The notes under the pieces: generated by a model
Databases searched by the model: none
What the model was told of the DNA's origin: nothing
The model's input: only the letters and a program-made list of their open reading frames with translations
Part shown: positions 17,416 through 26,736 of the stretch, piece after piece
Layout: each line of letters opens with the position of its first letter
How positions within the stretch are numbered: the first letter of the stretch is position 1
Origin: Candidatus Poribacteria bacterium
GTDB taxonomy: Bacteria > Poribacteria > WGA-4E > WGA-3G
Direction: 5' to 3'
NCBI GenBank assembly: GCA_022819945.1
Contig: JAJEGI010000088.1
Span: 1 to 42,493 of the forward strand
Length of the DNA stretch: 42,493 bases
Position numbers and translations under genes: made by a program

Positions 17416-17748
17416 ATGGCAACAATTACCATCGAAGGCGTACGCCATGTTGCAAACTTGGCGCGCCTTGAATTTAATGACGCGGAAACAGAGCACTTTA
17501 CCGAGCAGCTTACCCGAATCCTGGACTACATTGGGAAGTTGAATGAACTCGAAACAGATGATGTGCCGCCAACATCTCACATCCATCCACATCAGGTTTT
17601 CATCATGGGTTCGCAAGAGGGTGCAGCGCATGTCGCTAAAGCGGATGTCGTCAAACCCTCCTATCCGCGGGAAGCGGTCCTCGCGAATGCACCTGAACCT
17701 GAAGAGGGATATTTCGGTGTGCCGAGAGTGGTTGATCGCAGTCATTAA
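17416..17748 (+). CDS. gatC: Aspartyl/glutamyl-tRNA amidotransferase subunit C
   Basis: This 110-residue GatC wraps GatA and GatB in the complex that amidates Glu-tRNA(Gln) or Asp-tRNA(Asn). The family pattern is clear: VRHVANLARLEFND, then FTEQLTRILDYIGKLNELET-DDVPPTSH, and a C-terminal GYFGVPRVV. It is slightly longer than the usual 95-100 residues. The likely ribosome site AAGGAGA is 14 nt from ATG, an unusually long spacing. gatA follows, and gatB is not in the window. Confidence 0.93.
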   Translation: MATITIEGVRHVANLARLEFNDAETEHFTEQLTRILDYIGKLNELETDDVPPTSHIHPHQVFIMGSQEGAAHVAKADVVKPSYPREAVLANAPEPEEGYFGVPRVVDRSH

Positions 17749-17850
17749 ATGAAAAATAAAAGACCGAAACCTAAGCAACGCGCAGGGCTGGATATACGGA
17801 AAAGAATACTTATGCCAAAGACCATCTCACCGAACCGCAAGGAAAGTTAA
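17749..17850 (+). CDS. Possible 33-residue basic leader peptide between gatC and gatA
   Basis: ATG directly abuts the gatC stop (TAA-ATG) and encodes a 33-residue Lys/Arg-rich peptide ([19 protein letters not shown], then [14 protein letters not shown]) ending 2 nt before gatA. Such junctions allow termination-reinitiation. Its last codons lie within the leader repeat. No homologue is recognised, and it may not be translated. Confidence 0.25.
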   Translation: MKNKRPKPKQRAGLDIRKRILMPKTISPNRKES

Positions 17851-17852
17851 AA
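17829..17852 (+). promoter_or_regulatory. Leader repeat carrying the ribosome-binding site (copy 2)
   Basis: ACCGAACCGCAAGGAAA, then GTTAAAA, ends immediately before the gatA ATG and supplies its AAGGAAA ribosome site. It differs from the copy before the ArsC-family gene (5788-5813) by one substitution over 24 nt. Confidence 0.5.
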
Positions 17853-19334
17853 ATGCTTTGTGAATTGACGGCGCACGCCTTACAGGAAAAACTCAAAAAT
17901 CGGGAAATTACTGCTGTAGAGTTAGCTGAATCTGTCTATGCGCGTATTGATGAAGTGGAGCCGCACGTCAAAGGGTATTTGACGCTAACGGAAGACTTGG
18001 CTTTAGAGCAGGCGAGTCGTGCCGATGCGGGGTTTCAAAAAGGCGATGAAATGCCTGCCCTGGCGGGTATCCCGATCGCTATTAAAGATGTAATATGCAC
18101 CAAAGGTGTACACACAACGTGTGGCTCTAAAATTCTTGAAAACTTTAAGCCTCCTTATGATGCGACCGTCATGACGAAACTCTACGAACAAGGGGTCGTC
18201 ATGATCGGCAAAACGAACATGGACGAGTTCGCGATGGGATCCTCCACCGAAAACTCGGCATATCAGATTACGCATAACCCGTGGAATCTGGACACGATTC
18301 CTGGCGGTTCAAGTGGTGGTTCTGCTGCAGTTGTATCCGCAGATACGGCTGTCTGTTCTCTCGGTTCGGACACTGGCGGCTCCATTCGGCAACCCGCGGC
18401 ACTCTGTGGCGTGGTTGGGATGAAACCGACTTATGGACGTGTCTCTCGCTATGGACTGGTGGCTTTCGCCTCTTCACTCGACCAGATCGGCCCGTTTACC
18501 AAAGATGTCACGGATTGTGCGTTGCTGCTCAACGCCATCTGTGGGAGCGACGTGATGGATGCAACCTCTGTTGATGTCCCTGTACCTGATTGGACGCAGA
18601 GCCTCATCAACGACGTAAAAGGCTTAAAAATCGGGGTTCCGAAAGAGTATTTCACACCAGCATTAGACACAGAAATTGCCGATAGCATTCAGCGCGCGAC
18701 TGCTGTCCTTGAAGGACTCGGTGCGACCGTTGAAGAAATATCGTTGCCACATACGGAGTATGCAATCGCGACGTATTACATCATCGCGCCCGCTGAAGCG
18801 AGTGCGAATCTCGCGAGATACGACGGCGTTCGCTACGGATACCGGAACGAAAACCCCGAAGATCTAATCAATATGTACAAAAAGACCCGAAGCGAAGGGT
18901 TCGGTGAAGAGGTGAAACGTCGGATTATGCTCGGTACCTTTGCCCTGAGTGCCGGCTATCAAGATGCCTATTATAAAAAGGCGCAGAAAGCCCGGACGTT
19001 GATTAAATCTGATTTTGATGCAGCATTTGAGAAGGTTGACGTTATCGCAACGCCTACCTCGCCTACGCCAGCGTTCAAAATAGGCGAACGCACCGCGGAT
19101 CCGTTGCAGATGTATCTCTCCGATGTGATGACAACACCGGCGAGTCATGCCGGGTTACCCGGTATCTCCGTACCGTGCGGTTTTGTGAAAAGTGGGTTGC
19201 CCATCGGATTACAACTCCTCGGTGCGCCTTTCGCAGAAGAGAAAGTTTTGCGTGTTGCCTACACTTTCGAGCAGAACACCGAACATCATCGGCAGAAACC
19301 ACAAATCCAAACCAACGGAGTTACCTCACAATGA
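17853..19334 (+). CDS. gatA: Aspartyl/glutamyl-tRNA amidotransferase subunit A
   Basis: This 493-residue amidase-signature enzyme releases ammonia from Gln for tRNA transamidation. The catalytic Ser-cisSer-Lys triad is visible: Lys in [12 protein letters not shown] (about residue 76), the cis-Ser in [10 protein letters not shown] (about 151) and the nucleophile in [12 protein letters not shown] (about 174). Length is normal. ATG 17853 has AAGGAAA 9 nt upstream. The stop overlaps the next gene's ATG by 4 nt. Confidence 0.96.
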   Translation: MLCELTAHALQEKLKNREITAVELAESVYARIDEVEPHVKGYLTLTEDLALEQASRADAGFQKGDEMPALAGIPIAIKDVICTKGVHTTCGSKILENFKPPYDATVMTKLYEQGVVMIGKTNMDEFAMGSSTENSAYQITHNPWNLDTIPGGSSGGSAAVVSADTAVCSLGSDTGGSIRQPAALCGVVGMKPTYGRVSRYGLVAFASSLDQIGPFTKDVTDCALLLNAICGSDVMDATSVDVPVPDWTQSLINDVKGLKIGVPKEYFTPALDTEIADSIQRATAVLEGLGATVEEISLPHTEYAIATYYIIAPAEASANLARYDGVRYGYRNENPEDLINMYKKTRSEGFGEEVKRRIMLGTFALSAGYQDAYYKKAQKARTLIKSDFDAAFEKVDVIATPTSPTPAFKIGERTADPLQMYLSDVMTTPASHAGLPGISVPCGFVKSGLPIGLQLLGAPFAEEKVLRVAYTFEQNTEHHRQKPQIQTNGVTSQ

Positions 19335-19810
19335 ACGCTGTTATAGCCCCATTTGGTGGATTTCTCGGCGCGATAATAGGTGGTGTACTTTGGGCAAAGT
19401 ATATCCAGTGGACGGGACACACCGCTGGCTTTATTGCCATAGGTATCGGTGTATTGACCGGAGCCGGGATGCTTCTAACAAGCAGCCGAAGCCTGCCGCA
19501 AGAACCGAAAAGGACGTGGTATCTTGTCGGTATTGGTGCTGCGGTTTTTGCGATATTCGGTATTTTTGTCGGAAAATATCTTGATGTCCAGTGGAATGCG
19601 GTTGCACAAATAGCGGCGCAGCTCAGTCAGGAGAATAATATGTCATTAGAACAAGCGATGCCTATTGCCACAACAGTGTTTAAGGGGCAATCTGTTTGGG
19701 AATTAATGCAGTCTCGGATGAATTGGACTGATCTGCTTTTCGGTGTAGTTGCTGCCTTTATCGCTTTTCGCATTCCAAACATCCAGCGACTCCGAAATCT
19801 TCTGTATTAA
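19331..19810 (+). CDS. Hypothetical membrane protein
   Basis: This 159-residue protein starts by ATGA overlap with gatA. Hydrophobic segments lie at about 5-22 (glycine-rich), 31-50, 65-85 and 130-148, so three to four membrane helices are likely. A polar stretch (about 88-125, [15 protein letters not shown]) lies between the last two. No family is recognised. The coupling to gatA is probably operon packing, not evidence for a role in tRNA amidation. Confidence 0.65.
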   Translation: MNAVIAPFGGFLGAIIGGVLWAKYIQWTGHTAGFIAIGIGVLTGAGMLLTSSRSLPQEPKRTWYLVGIGAAVFAIFGIFVGKYLDVQWNAVAQIAAQLSQENNMSLEQAMPIATTVFKGQSVWELMQSRMNWTDLLFGVVAAFIAFRIPNIQRLRNLLY

Positions 19811-19905
19811 CTCGGACTTACTCAATTCCATTTTTCTGCGGCTCGATTTCAACCGTACACTTTTCCGAAGTGCAACAGCAACGTGCCTGCAGGAGGGAGC
19901 AAAAA

Positions 19906-21336
19906 ATGAAACTGCTAACCGCAAGCTCTGGCTTGCAAACTTCACCTAAAATCTGTTTTTACATCTTGTTATCTATATTTCTGCTCAGCACGTTATTACC
20001 ACTCAGTTGGAGTTCGGAAGAGATAACTGACGATAAAGTGTTAGAAAGTCTCGCGCTTTTTTCGGAGGTCTTAAAGCATATCCACCAGTATCATCTTGAA
20101 ACACCGGATAATCAGGAGATCATAACGGGTGCCATCAACGGGATGCTTCGTAAATTGGACCCATACAGCCAATTTATTCCGGATTACCTCGAATTTCAGA
20201 CCCAGAACCAAGGTAAGTACGGCGGACTCGGCATGCAAATCGGGATTCGTGAGGATATGTTAACCGTAATTACGCCCTTCAAAAATAACCCTGCTGCGTT
20301 GGCGGGTGTTCAAAGCGGCGACATCATCAGCCAAATTGAAGGCGAATCGACAGCGACGATGTCCGTGTACGATGCTGTAGACGTGTTACGGGGCGAACCG
20401 GGGACATCTGTTTCTATTACAATCATACGTGAGAACGAGAGCCGCCCGATCGAAGTTACCATTACCCGTGATGTCATCCGGATCCCGAGCGTTGAACAAG
20501 ATATTATCGGAGATAAAATCGGTTACATCAAAATCAACCAGTTTCTTCAAACAACTCCAAATGACGTAGATAACGCGCTTATTACGTTCAAAGAGCAGAA
20601 TGTCCGTGGCGTTATTCTCGACCTCCGTTTCAATCCAGGTGGATTACTGACTTCCGCCGTTGATATTGCGAGCGATTTCCTGACGCCAGGTCAACTCGTT
20701 GTTTATAGTAAGGGGGCTGGAGAGCCTGAGAATTTCCCTGCGAAAGGCATAAAAAGAGAACATTTCCCGCTAATTGTACTTGTTAACGGCGGCAGCGCGA
20801 GTGCTTCTGAAATTGTTGCGGGTGCTATCAAGGAGCATGGACGTGGACTCGTCATGGGCGATAAAACCTTTGGAAAGGCATCCGTCCAGCGTGTATTCCA
20901 GCTCAGTAATTCAAAATCCGCTGTGAAGTTAACTGTTGCGCGTTACTATACACCGAACGGCGTTAATATTGACAAAGTCGGCATCATCCCGGATGTTGAG
21001 ACGGCAGGGTTTAGCCGTTCTGAACAGCAGATGCAGTTGAAACTCCAAAATCACGAGAAGCTTAAGACCTTTGTAGACCAAAATGGAGACGATGTATTAT
21101 CAAAACTTACATCTGCTGAACATGCCGCCCGCGATGACCGGCAAGCCGAAAAACTCCGCCGGAGTTACCAACGCTTAAATGATGCGCTTGCCGAAGAGCA
21201 GATCGTTCTCAGTGATATCGGTATCAAATACGCACTCGCTCAGATCACAGAAACGACCCGTGACGAACTGGAGCATGATCCGCAGATCGTTGCTGCTATA
21301 AATCAATTAAAGGTGCTTGAGCTCTTCGCGAACTAA
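19906..21336 (+). CDS. S41 carboxy-terminal processing peptidase
   Basis: This 476-residue CtpA/Prc-type serine protease has a signal anchor at about 15-38. A helical lead-in follows, with a PDZ domain ([17 protein letters not shown], then [12 protein letters not shown]) and the tail-specific protease core. In the core, [14 protein letters not shown] holds the catalytic Ser and [11 protein letters not shown] the catalytic Lys of the Ser-Lys dyad. It would act in the periplasm on C-termini of envelope proteins. ATG 19906 is chosen because GGAGGG lies 9 nt upstream. It might trim the secreted proteins with the shared tail encoded at 6.9-9.3 kb, but that is speculation. Confidence 0.92.
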   Translation: MKLLTASSGLQTSPKICFYILLSIFLLSTLLPLSWSSEEITDDKVLESLALFSEVLKHIHQYHLETPDNQEIITGAINGMLRKLDPYSQFIPDYLEFQTQNQGKYGGLGMQIGIREDMLTVITPFKNNPAALAGVQSGDIISQIEGESTATMSVYDAVDVLRGEPGTSVSITIIRENESRPIEVTITRDVIRIPSVEQDIIGDKIGYIKINQFLQTTPNDVDNALITFKEQNVRGVILDLRFNPGGLLTSAVDIASDFLTPGQLVVYSKGAGEPENFPAKGIKREHFPLIVLVNGGSASASEIVAGAIKEHGRGLVMGDKTFGKASVQRVFQLSNSKSAVKLTVARYYTPNGVNIDKVGIIPDVETAGFSRSEQQMQLKLQNHEKLKTFVDQNGDDVLSKLTSAEHAARDDRQAEKLRRSYQRLNDALAEEQIVLSDIGIKYALAQITETTRDELEHDPQIVAAINQLKVLELFAN

Positions 21337-21355
21337 AACTAATGGAGGAAGCCTG

Positions 21356-22816
21356 ATGCCTGCAGTCCAAACACCACTACCAAACTATATTAATAGCACA
21401 TGGCAGGAATCAGCAGCAGATGAACTGCTTGATGTCACGAATCCAGCAACTGGGGAGGTACTCGCGCATGTCCCGCTTTCGCCCGCTGAGGAGGTGCATC
21501 AAGCTGCCGCTGCCGCCGCCGATGCGCTCCACGAATGGCGACGTACGCCACCTGTCCAACGTATTCAATACCTCTTCACCTTGAAAAATCTCCTTGAGGA
21601 AAATTTAGACGATATTGCCAGAACGATTACCTTGGAGTGCGGTAAGACGCTTGACGAGGCAAGAGGTGAAATGCGGCGTGCTATCGAGAATGTTGAGGTG
21701 GCGTGTGGAATTCCGACGCTCATGCAAGGCACGAACCTTGAAGATATTGCCACAGGGATCGATGAATTCATGATCCGCCAACCTGTTGGTGTATGTGCTG
21801 CGATCGCGCCTTTTAACTTTCCGGGGATGATTACCTTCTGGTTTTTACCGTATGCCATCGCTTGTGGTAACACCTACATCGTCAAACCCTCCGAGAAAGT
21901 ACCGCTCACCATGCAAAAGGTGTTTCAGTTGCTGGAGCAGACAGGTTTGCCTAAAGGTGTGGTCAACCTCGTTAACGGTGGACGGGAGACTGTAGATGCC
22001 ATCTTAACACATCCAGACATCCGAGCCATCAGTTTTGTCGGTTCCACTGCAACTGCGAAAGCCATCTATGCGAAAGCTGCTGCAAACGGGAAACGCGTCC
22101 AATGCCAAGGCGGCGCGAAAAATCCGCTAATTATTCTCCCAGATGCCGATCCACAGTTCACTGTGAATGCTACAACAGAAAGTGCCTTTGGGTGTGCTGG
22201 ACAGCGGTGCCTCGCGGCATCTCTGGCGCTCACTGTCGGTGGCGCGCGCAATTGGTTCACAGAAGCGATCGCTGACACCGCTACGGATCGGGTTGTCGGA
22301 AACGGGTTAGAGGCAGCGGTCGAAATGGGGCCCGTTATCACTGCTGAAAGCAAGCAGCGAATTGAGGGGCTAATTCAGGCAGGCACAGAGGAAGGCGCGC
22401 AGCTGCTTGTTGACGGTAGGTATCCGAGCATACCGGGCGGTGAAAACGGTAATTTTATCCGTCCGACGATCCTCAACGGTCTTAACCCAGAGGGTGAGAT
22501 TGCCAAGACTGAAATCTTCGGACCCGTTTTAGGACTTATTCATGTTGAGACGATTGACGATGCGATCTCGCTCATCAATAGCGGCAGCTACGGCAATATG
22601 GCGTGTCTGTTTACAAGTAGCGGTGCATCTGCCCGGAAGTTCCGCTATGAAGCAGAAATCGGAAACATCGGCATTAACATCGGTGTCGCTGCACCGATGG
22701 CGTTCTTCCCGTTCAGCGGTTGGAAGGATAGTTTCTTTGGGGATCTCCACGGTCAGAGTTGGGACGCTGTAGACTTCTTCACACAGAAAAAGGTTGTCGT
22801 TGAACGCTGGGCATAA
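21356..22816 (+). CDS. mmsA: CoA-acylating methylmalonate-semialdehyde dehydrogenase
   Basis: This 486-residue aldehyde dehydrogenase belongs to the MmsA/IolA group, which converts methylmalonate or malonate semialdehyde to propionyl- or acetyl-CoA using NAD and Co[21 protein letters not shown] and [12 protein letters not shown], whose second Cys is the nucleophile, are group-specific. The acylating group lacks the general-base Glu of hydrolytic enzymes, in line with what is seen. ATG 21356 has GGAGGA 6 nt upstream. Together with IolE- and IolG-like genes at 29.3-31.3 kb it fits inositol catabolism; valine breakdown is the alternative. Confidence 0.92.
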   Translation: MPAVQTPLPNYINSTWQESAADELLDVTNPATGEVLAHVPLSPAEEVHQAAAAAADALHEWRRTPPVQRIQYLFTLKNLLEENLDDIARTITLECGKTLDEARGEMRRAIENVEVACGIPTLMQGTNLEDIATGIDEFMIRQPVGVCAAIAPFNFPGMITFWFLPYAIACGNTYIVKPSEKVPLTMQKVFQLLEQTGLPKGVVNLVNGGRETVDAILTHPDIRAISFVGSTATAKAIYAKAAANGKRVQCQGGAKNPLIILPDADPQFTVNATTESAFGCAGQRCLAASLALTVGGARNWFTEAIADTATDRVVGNGLEAAVEMGPVITAESKQRIEGLIQAGTEEGAQLLVDGRYPSIPGGENGNFIRPTILNGLNPEGEIAKTEIFGPVLGLIHVETIDDAISLINSGSYGNMACLFTSSGASARKFRYEAEIGNIGINIGVAAPMAFFPFSGWKDSFFGDLHGQSWDAVDFFTQKKVVVERWA

Positions 22817-22847
22817 GTTTCATGTTTCTTCGTTGGCGAGGTTCTAA

Positions 22848-22863
22848 TCTCATATTTATGAGA
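22848..22863 (+). terminator. Weak hairpin after mmsA
   Basis: TCTCAT-ATTT-ATGAGA forms a 6-bp stem followed by CAATTTTTAAC. It could be a weak terminator between mmsA and the toxin-antitoxin pair. The stem is AT-rich. Confidence 0.3.
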
Positions 22864-22890
22864 CAATTTTTAACAAAAGGAGAAAGCATA

Positions 22891-23091
22891 ATGTCACGTC
22901 TTACGAAAATTCAACAACAAATTCTCGCGCTTCCTGAAGCTGAGTACAAACAATTACGACAGTGGTTCAACGAATTAGATTGGGAAAAATGGGATAGAGA
23001 AATCGAAGCGGATTCAGACGCAGGAAAATTGGATTTCCTAATTGCTGAGGCTCTTGAGGAAAAGGAGAAAGGAACGCTCAAGGATCTTTAG
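22891..23091 (+). CDS. Antitoxin of RelE/ParE-type module
   Basis: This 66-residue acidic helical protein (MSRLTKIQQQILALPEAEY, then WFNELDWEKWDREIEADSD) lies directly before a RelE-like toxin, with the toxin start codon following its stop codon without a gap. Such antitoxins cover the toxin active site and often repress the operon. ATG 22891 has AAGGAGA upstream. The gene is recognised as antitoxin mainly by position and size. Confidence 0.75.
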   Translation: MSRLTKIQQQILALPEAEYKQLRQWFNELDWEKWDREIEADSDAGKLDFLIAEALEEKEKGTLKDL

Positions 23092-23346
23092 GTGCATAGA
23101 ACAACATCGCGTTTCTGGAGATATCTTCAGCAGCTTCCAGAACCTGTGCAAAGGGTTGCCAGACAAAATTTCGATTTGCTCAAAGCAAATCCTCGACACT
23201 TATCTCTCCATTTTAAGAAAGTTGGCAAGTATTGGTCTGTTCGTGTAGGAGAGGCTTATAGAGCACTTGCTATTAAAGATGGTAGCGATTTTACTTGGAT
23301 TTGGATCGGTAAGCATGATGAATATGAACGTCTAATTAGATCCTAA
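23092..23346 (+). CDS. RelE/ParE-superfamily toxin
   Basis: This 84-residue protein has the RelE/ParE pattern: an N-terminal helical hairpin (FWRYLQQLPEPVQRVARQNF), then strands KVGKYWSVRVGEAYRALAI and FTWIWIGKHDEYERLI. The GxHDEYE ending is common in RelE-like plasmid-stabilisation proteins that cleave ribosome-bound mRNA. The start is GTG at 23092, immediately after the antitoxin TAG, so translation is coupled. It appears complete. Confidence 0.8.
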   Translation: MHRTTSRFWRYLQQLPEPVQRVARQNFDLLKANPRHLSLHFKKVGKYWSVRVGEAYRALAIKDGSDFTWIWIGKHDEYERLIRS

Positions 23347-23376
23347 TCCTTTAATACTTATTCACTATCCCTTGTT

Positions 23377-25269
23377 TCACCACGGATGCCCATACCATGG
23401 CGCATTCACAAAACGCTCCATCCCTAATTCCAAATCAATCTCTGTGTTCGGCGGCAGCTGGACGTGGAGATACATCCCATTGATCGGAACCGTTCGCGCA
23501 TCTTGACCGGTATTGACACGCGCTGAAGTAAAGTTATGCTCGCCCATCGCGCCTGCCTGCACAATTACCTCCCTCGCTTCTGTGCTATTAAGGTTGACAA
23601 GTTGTAATTCTGTTGTATCCGCTGTCATTTTGGTAACCAATGCCCCGACATCCGGTGGAAGTCCCGGTCGTTTCTGCTGTGCATCAAAATGTCGGACCCG
23701 TGTTACGAACAAGCCACCATTATAGTGGGGTAATGGAGCACCGCATGTGAGTTGGACAAGTCCTTCACATGTAACGGGGTTACGTCTCTGAAAATAAGCG
23801 TCTCCGTATCCTGCTGGATCTTCATCATCATTTTCCATGTAGTTGAGGCGTTGTTCAACCTGTGATATGTTATGATTGAGGATTGCTTCTGGATATTCAG
23901 GATAATCGCCTCGCATATATGCTAACCACCCGCCATCGTGTCCACCGCTATCTTTCGTATGATGCCACGCGTTGATGTCGAATTTCGATCCCGTCTTTTT
24001 TGCGATTTTTTTTCCGCGTTCCTGATCCGCCGGATCCATTGACATTGCCCAGAGATGCGCGACATCCGAGGCATACATCGGCATAAACTCAAACCAGCCA
24101 TCCACTTGCAGAGCCGTTCCATCCTCGTTTGTCATCGGATACTGTAGCCACGGACCGGGGATATAGTTGACTTTGCCCGGGTCGCCGTATTTCTGCGGTG
24201 CGTAAAGTAGATCGTCCTTCTCAATACCCTTTTCAATTAAAACGTCAATCTGCGAGCGTGGGAAGTCGAGATACGTCAGATCCTTCCAGAGCAACGCCGC
24301 ATTCTGTCCAGCAATACTTACCGCCTGCCCTACGCTATGCCACCCGTGGGGCCAACACCATCCGTAGTAAGACCCATACCACTTACCATCTATATGTTCA
24401 CCAATCTTACCGGTAAGTCCGACATTATCTGGAACTATCCCACCGTTTTCTGATGTACGTTTTATCCATGCTTCAACGTATTCCTTGACCCATGCCGTGT
24501 ATTTCTCTTCGCCAGTTAGCAGATAGGCGTTGGTGGCGAGGGTCGTGGCAGCGAGGTTAACGACTGTATCTCCTACGCCTTGCCGTTCACGAATGCGTTG
24601 TCCCATGCGTGTGCGGAGTTCCTCATTTTCCCTGACGGCTTCATGACTTGTGCAGCCCGGTATGTCGTAAAACGGCATGTTGTAGCCATCCCAGGGCCAA
24701 TATGGATGTCCAGCAAAAGCCCAGAACGCCGGTCCCTTACTGCCGTTCATAGCGCATTTGATGATTTTGTGTTGTGCGTCATAGTTTTGTGCATCCGGGT
24801 CCTCGTTCATGAAAAACCCAGCAAACCGTTTTGCGCGTTCAACGTGCTTAGGATTTGACGGGTCCGCCATGCAGAGCATATAAAAGAGGTAATTCCCTTC
24901 ACCTTGATGAAACCAGTCGTAACCGGGTTGATACTCTTTCACCACCATCGGATAACCGTGACCAGAACCGTATCGCGCCATATCGTTTGTAATGACATCG
25001 AATTCCGTGTCAGCATCAACCAAGAATCGCGCGTCGCCACCGAGGATATAAAAGAGGGGCCAGTTATGGAAACTCTCGTAAGCATCGTCGAGTCCGTCAA
25101 TACTCTGAAAATCTGCGGTTGTTGGCCAGAACAATGTGCCATCTGGGCGCGTGTATTTTTGCAGCACTTCTGGTCCTGCCGCGTTCATTTTATCGATGAG
25201 TTGACGTTCAAGCAGTGCCCACGTTGGTGGTGTCTGGAGGCGTGTCTGTGTCTCAACCGTTGGGAACAT
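23377..25269 (-). CDS. Large protein, possible alpha/alpha-barrel glycoside-hydrolase-like enzyme
   Basis: This 630-residue protein has no signal peptide. It is rich in aromatic clusters (FHNWPLFYILGGDARF, HPYWPWDGYNMPFYDIPGC, YYGWCWPHGWHSVGQA) in helical repeats that suggest an (alpha/alpha) toroid. LTGEEKYTAWVKEYVEAW is typical of such folds (heparinase, GH88/105, GH127-like). The C-terminal 100 residues look like a beta-sandwich. I cannot name the family or its catalytic residues. ATG 25269 is chosen because AGGGGTG lies 9 nt upstream; the frame extends to 25374 without support. It is divergent from the cassette starting at 25445. A role in polysaccharide breakdown is inference. Confidence 0.6.
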   Translation of the reverse strand: MFPTVETQTRLQTPPTWALLERQLIDKMNAAGPEVLQKYTRPDGTLFWPTTADFQSIDGLDDAYESFHNWPLFYILGGDARFLVDADTEFDVITNDMARYGSGHGYPMVVKEYQPGYDWFHQGEGNYLFYMLCMADPSNPKHVERAKRFAGFFMNEDPDAQNYDAQHKIIKCAMNGSKGPAFWAFAGHPYWPWDGYNMPFYDIPGCTSHEAVRENEELRTRMGQRIRERQGVGDTVVNLAATTLATNAYLLTGEEKYTAWVKEYVEAWIKRTSENGGIVPDNVGLTGKIGEHIDGKWYGSYYGWCWPHGWHSVGQAVSIAGQNAALLWKDLTYLDFPRSQIDVLIEKGIEKDDLLYAPQKYGDPGKVNYIPGPWLQYPMTNEDGTALQVDGWFEFMPMYASDVAHLWAMSMDPADQERGKKIAKKTGSKFDINAWHHTKDSGGHDGGWLAYMRGDYPEYPEAILNHNISQVEQRLNYMENDDEDPAGYGDAYFQRRNPVTCEGLVQLTCGAPLPHYNGGLFVTRVRHFDAQQKRPGLPPDVGALVTKMTADTTELQLVNLNSTEAREVIVQAGAMGEHNFTSARVNTGQDARTVPINGMYLHVQLPPNTEIDLELGMERFVNAPWYGHPW

Positions 25270-25367
25270 AATTTTCACCCCTGATATCTGGATTCCAATT
25301 GGTTGCAGTATACCACATTTTGGTTTTTGTATATTCGTAAAATTTATGTTTTGTCGAAGGGAAACGG

Positions 25368-25396
25368 TTGCCATGTGATATGGATTATGCTATAAT
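25368..25396 (+). promoter_or_regulatory. Strong extended -10 sigma70 promoter
   Basis: TTGCCA, 17-nt spacer, TATAAT, with TGC directly before the -10 (extended -10). It lies about 50 nt before the first small gene of the cassette at 25445 and is the best promoter in the window. Confidence 0.75.
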
Positions 25397-25444
25397 TGCG
25401 TATCGGTAATTATCCAACAAACAATTTATAGAACATTACCAAAC

Positions 25445-25594
25445 ATGGACATCTTAAAGATGACGGATCTTGAGATTTATGAACTTGGGACTAAAAAACT
25501 TACAGAGCAAATAGGGACGACGTATGCCGCGCAGTTTCTGCAGAAATGCAAACCACGTGACTATGATTACACTGCTGAGCGACGCGTAAACTAA
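25445..25594 (+). CDS. Small protein (49 aa), first gene of cassette
   Basis: ATG 25445 to TAA 25594 encodes MDILKMTDLEIYELGTKKL, then TEQIGTTYAAQFLQKCKPRDYDYTAERR. I recall small proteins of this pattern (M-T-D-L-E-I-Y, then D-Y-T-A-E-R) in cyanobacteria and other environmental bacteria, usually next to a second small acidic gene. That fits a toxin-antitoxin-like pair, but no function is proven. The ribosome site is weak. It lies about 50 nt after a strong promoter and 10 nt before the next gene. Confidence 0.65.
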   Translation: MDILKMTDLEIYELGTKKLTEQIGTTYAAQFLQKCKPRDYDYTAERRVN

Positions 25595-25604
25595 AAATAA
25601 GACG

Positions 25605-25811
25605 ATGAAACAGAATGAATTTCCCCCTGGCTGGGACGAAGAACGTGTACAAAGCGTCATTGATTCTTACGAAAATCAGACGGACGATGAAGCCGTTGCT
25701 GAGGATGAAACCACATCGCAGAATGAATTCAGCGCGTTGATAGAAGCTTTTATAGAATTGGGACCTGCCGTGTGTGAGTGGATACTTGAGGCCTTAGTCG
25801 ATAGTCAATGA
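25605..25811 (+). CDS. Small acidic protein (68 aa), partner of the preceding gene
   Basis: This acidic protein opens with FPPGWDEERVQSVIDSYENQ and TDDEAVAEDE, a motif I recall in short antitoxin-like proteins. The C-terminal half (SALIEAFIELGPAVCEWILEAL) is hydrophobic and looks unlike the usual continuation, so the end may have been replaced. It starts 10 nt after the 49-residue gene with no strong ribosome site, suggesting coupled translation. Confidence 0.6.
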   Translation: MKQNEFPPGWDEERVQSVIDSYENQTDDEAVAEDETTSQNEFSALIEAFIELGPAVCEWILEALVDSQ

Positions 25812-25830
25812 AAAGTGAACAAGGTGCGTC

Positions 25831-26691
25831 ATGTATCTACAGATATTTAGAGAGGCGATAATGCAAGACCGAACTGATTCCGAAATCTATTACAATCGTG
25901 GCATGGCTTACTACAAAAAACGTGAGTATGACAAAGCCATTGCAAACTTTAGTGAAGTCATAAAGCGCGAACCCAATCATGCCGATGCATATTACAAACG
26001 CGGCAATGCTTATGATGATAAAGTTGATTTCGACAACGCCATTGCAGACTATACCAAAGCAATAGAACTCAAGCCAGATTATGCCGAAGTCTATTACAAG
26101 CGCGGTAGAATTTACGCTGAGTACGATGCGTATAGCAAAGCCATTGCTGATTTTGGCATGACAATAAAATTTGCCCCTGAACATTCTGATGCCCATGGTT
26201 ATCGCGCTGACCTTTACCGTGAAAAAGGTGAATATGAAAAAGCCATTGAAGGGTATAACATGGAAATAGAACTTCGCCCCGATGATCCTGAGATCTATTA
26301 TGATCGCGGTGACACTTACTGCGAAAAAGGCGAGTATGTTAAAGCCATTGAAGACTTTAGCACGGCACTGGAACTATACCCAAGATATGAAAATGCCTAT
26401 ATTGGACGAGGTTTTGCTCACTTCCGCGTAGGCAAATTTGAACCTGCTATTCAAGATTACAACAAGGTACTGGAGATGCAGCCCGCTTTTAGAAAAGTCT
26501 ATGCTGCACGCGGCATAATGTGGTTACATATAAGAGAATGGGATTATGCGAAATCTAACCTAACCTTTGCTCGGAATTTAGGCGTGGATATTATTGACAC
26601 ATTTCATAAGTTGTACGCAAGTGTTGTTGATTTTGAGCTGAAGAATAATATTCAGTTACCGGAAGACCTCGCAGCAATGCTGCGGCGATAA
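25831..26691 (+). CDS. Tetratricopeptide-repeat protein
   Basis: This 286-residue protein is built of about seven 34-residue TPRs. The repeating core is A-x2-Y-x-x-R-G-x-A-Y-x3-x-E-Y-x-K-A-I-x-D-F/Y. There is no signal peptide or membrane helix, so it is cytosolic. It is a scaffold for protein contacts; the partner is unknown, but it lies 19 nt after the small-gene pair and 45 nt before the DUF262 gene. ATG 25831 is used here; ATG 25861 with AGAGG 5 nt upstream is an equally good start and removes ten residues. Confidence 0.85.
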   Translation: MYLQIFREAIMQDRTDSEIYYNRGMAYYKKREYDKAIANFSEVIKREPNHADAYYKRGNAYDDKVDFDNAIADYTKAIELKPDYAEVYYKRGRIYAEYDAYSKAIADFGMTIKFAPEHSDAHGYRADLYREKGEYEKAIEGYNMEIELRPDDPEIYYDRGDTYCEKGEYVKAIEDFSTALELYPRYENAYIGRGFAHFRVGKFEPAIQDYNKVLEMQPAFRKVYAARGIMWLHIREWDYAKSNLTFARNLGVDIIDTFHKLYASVVDFELKNNIQLPEDLAAMLRR

Positions 26692-26736
26692 TAGAACCGA
26701 AACTTTGATATATGATTTCAATTGAAAGGAAATTGA

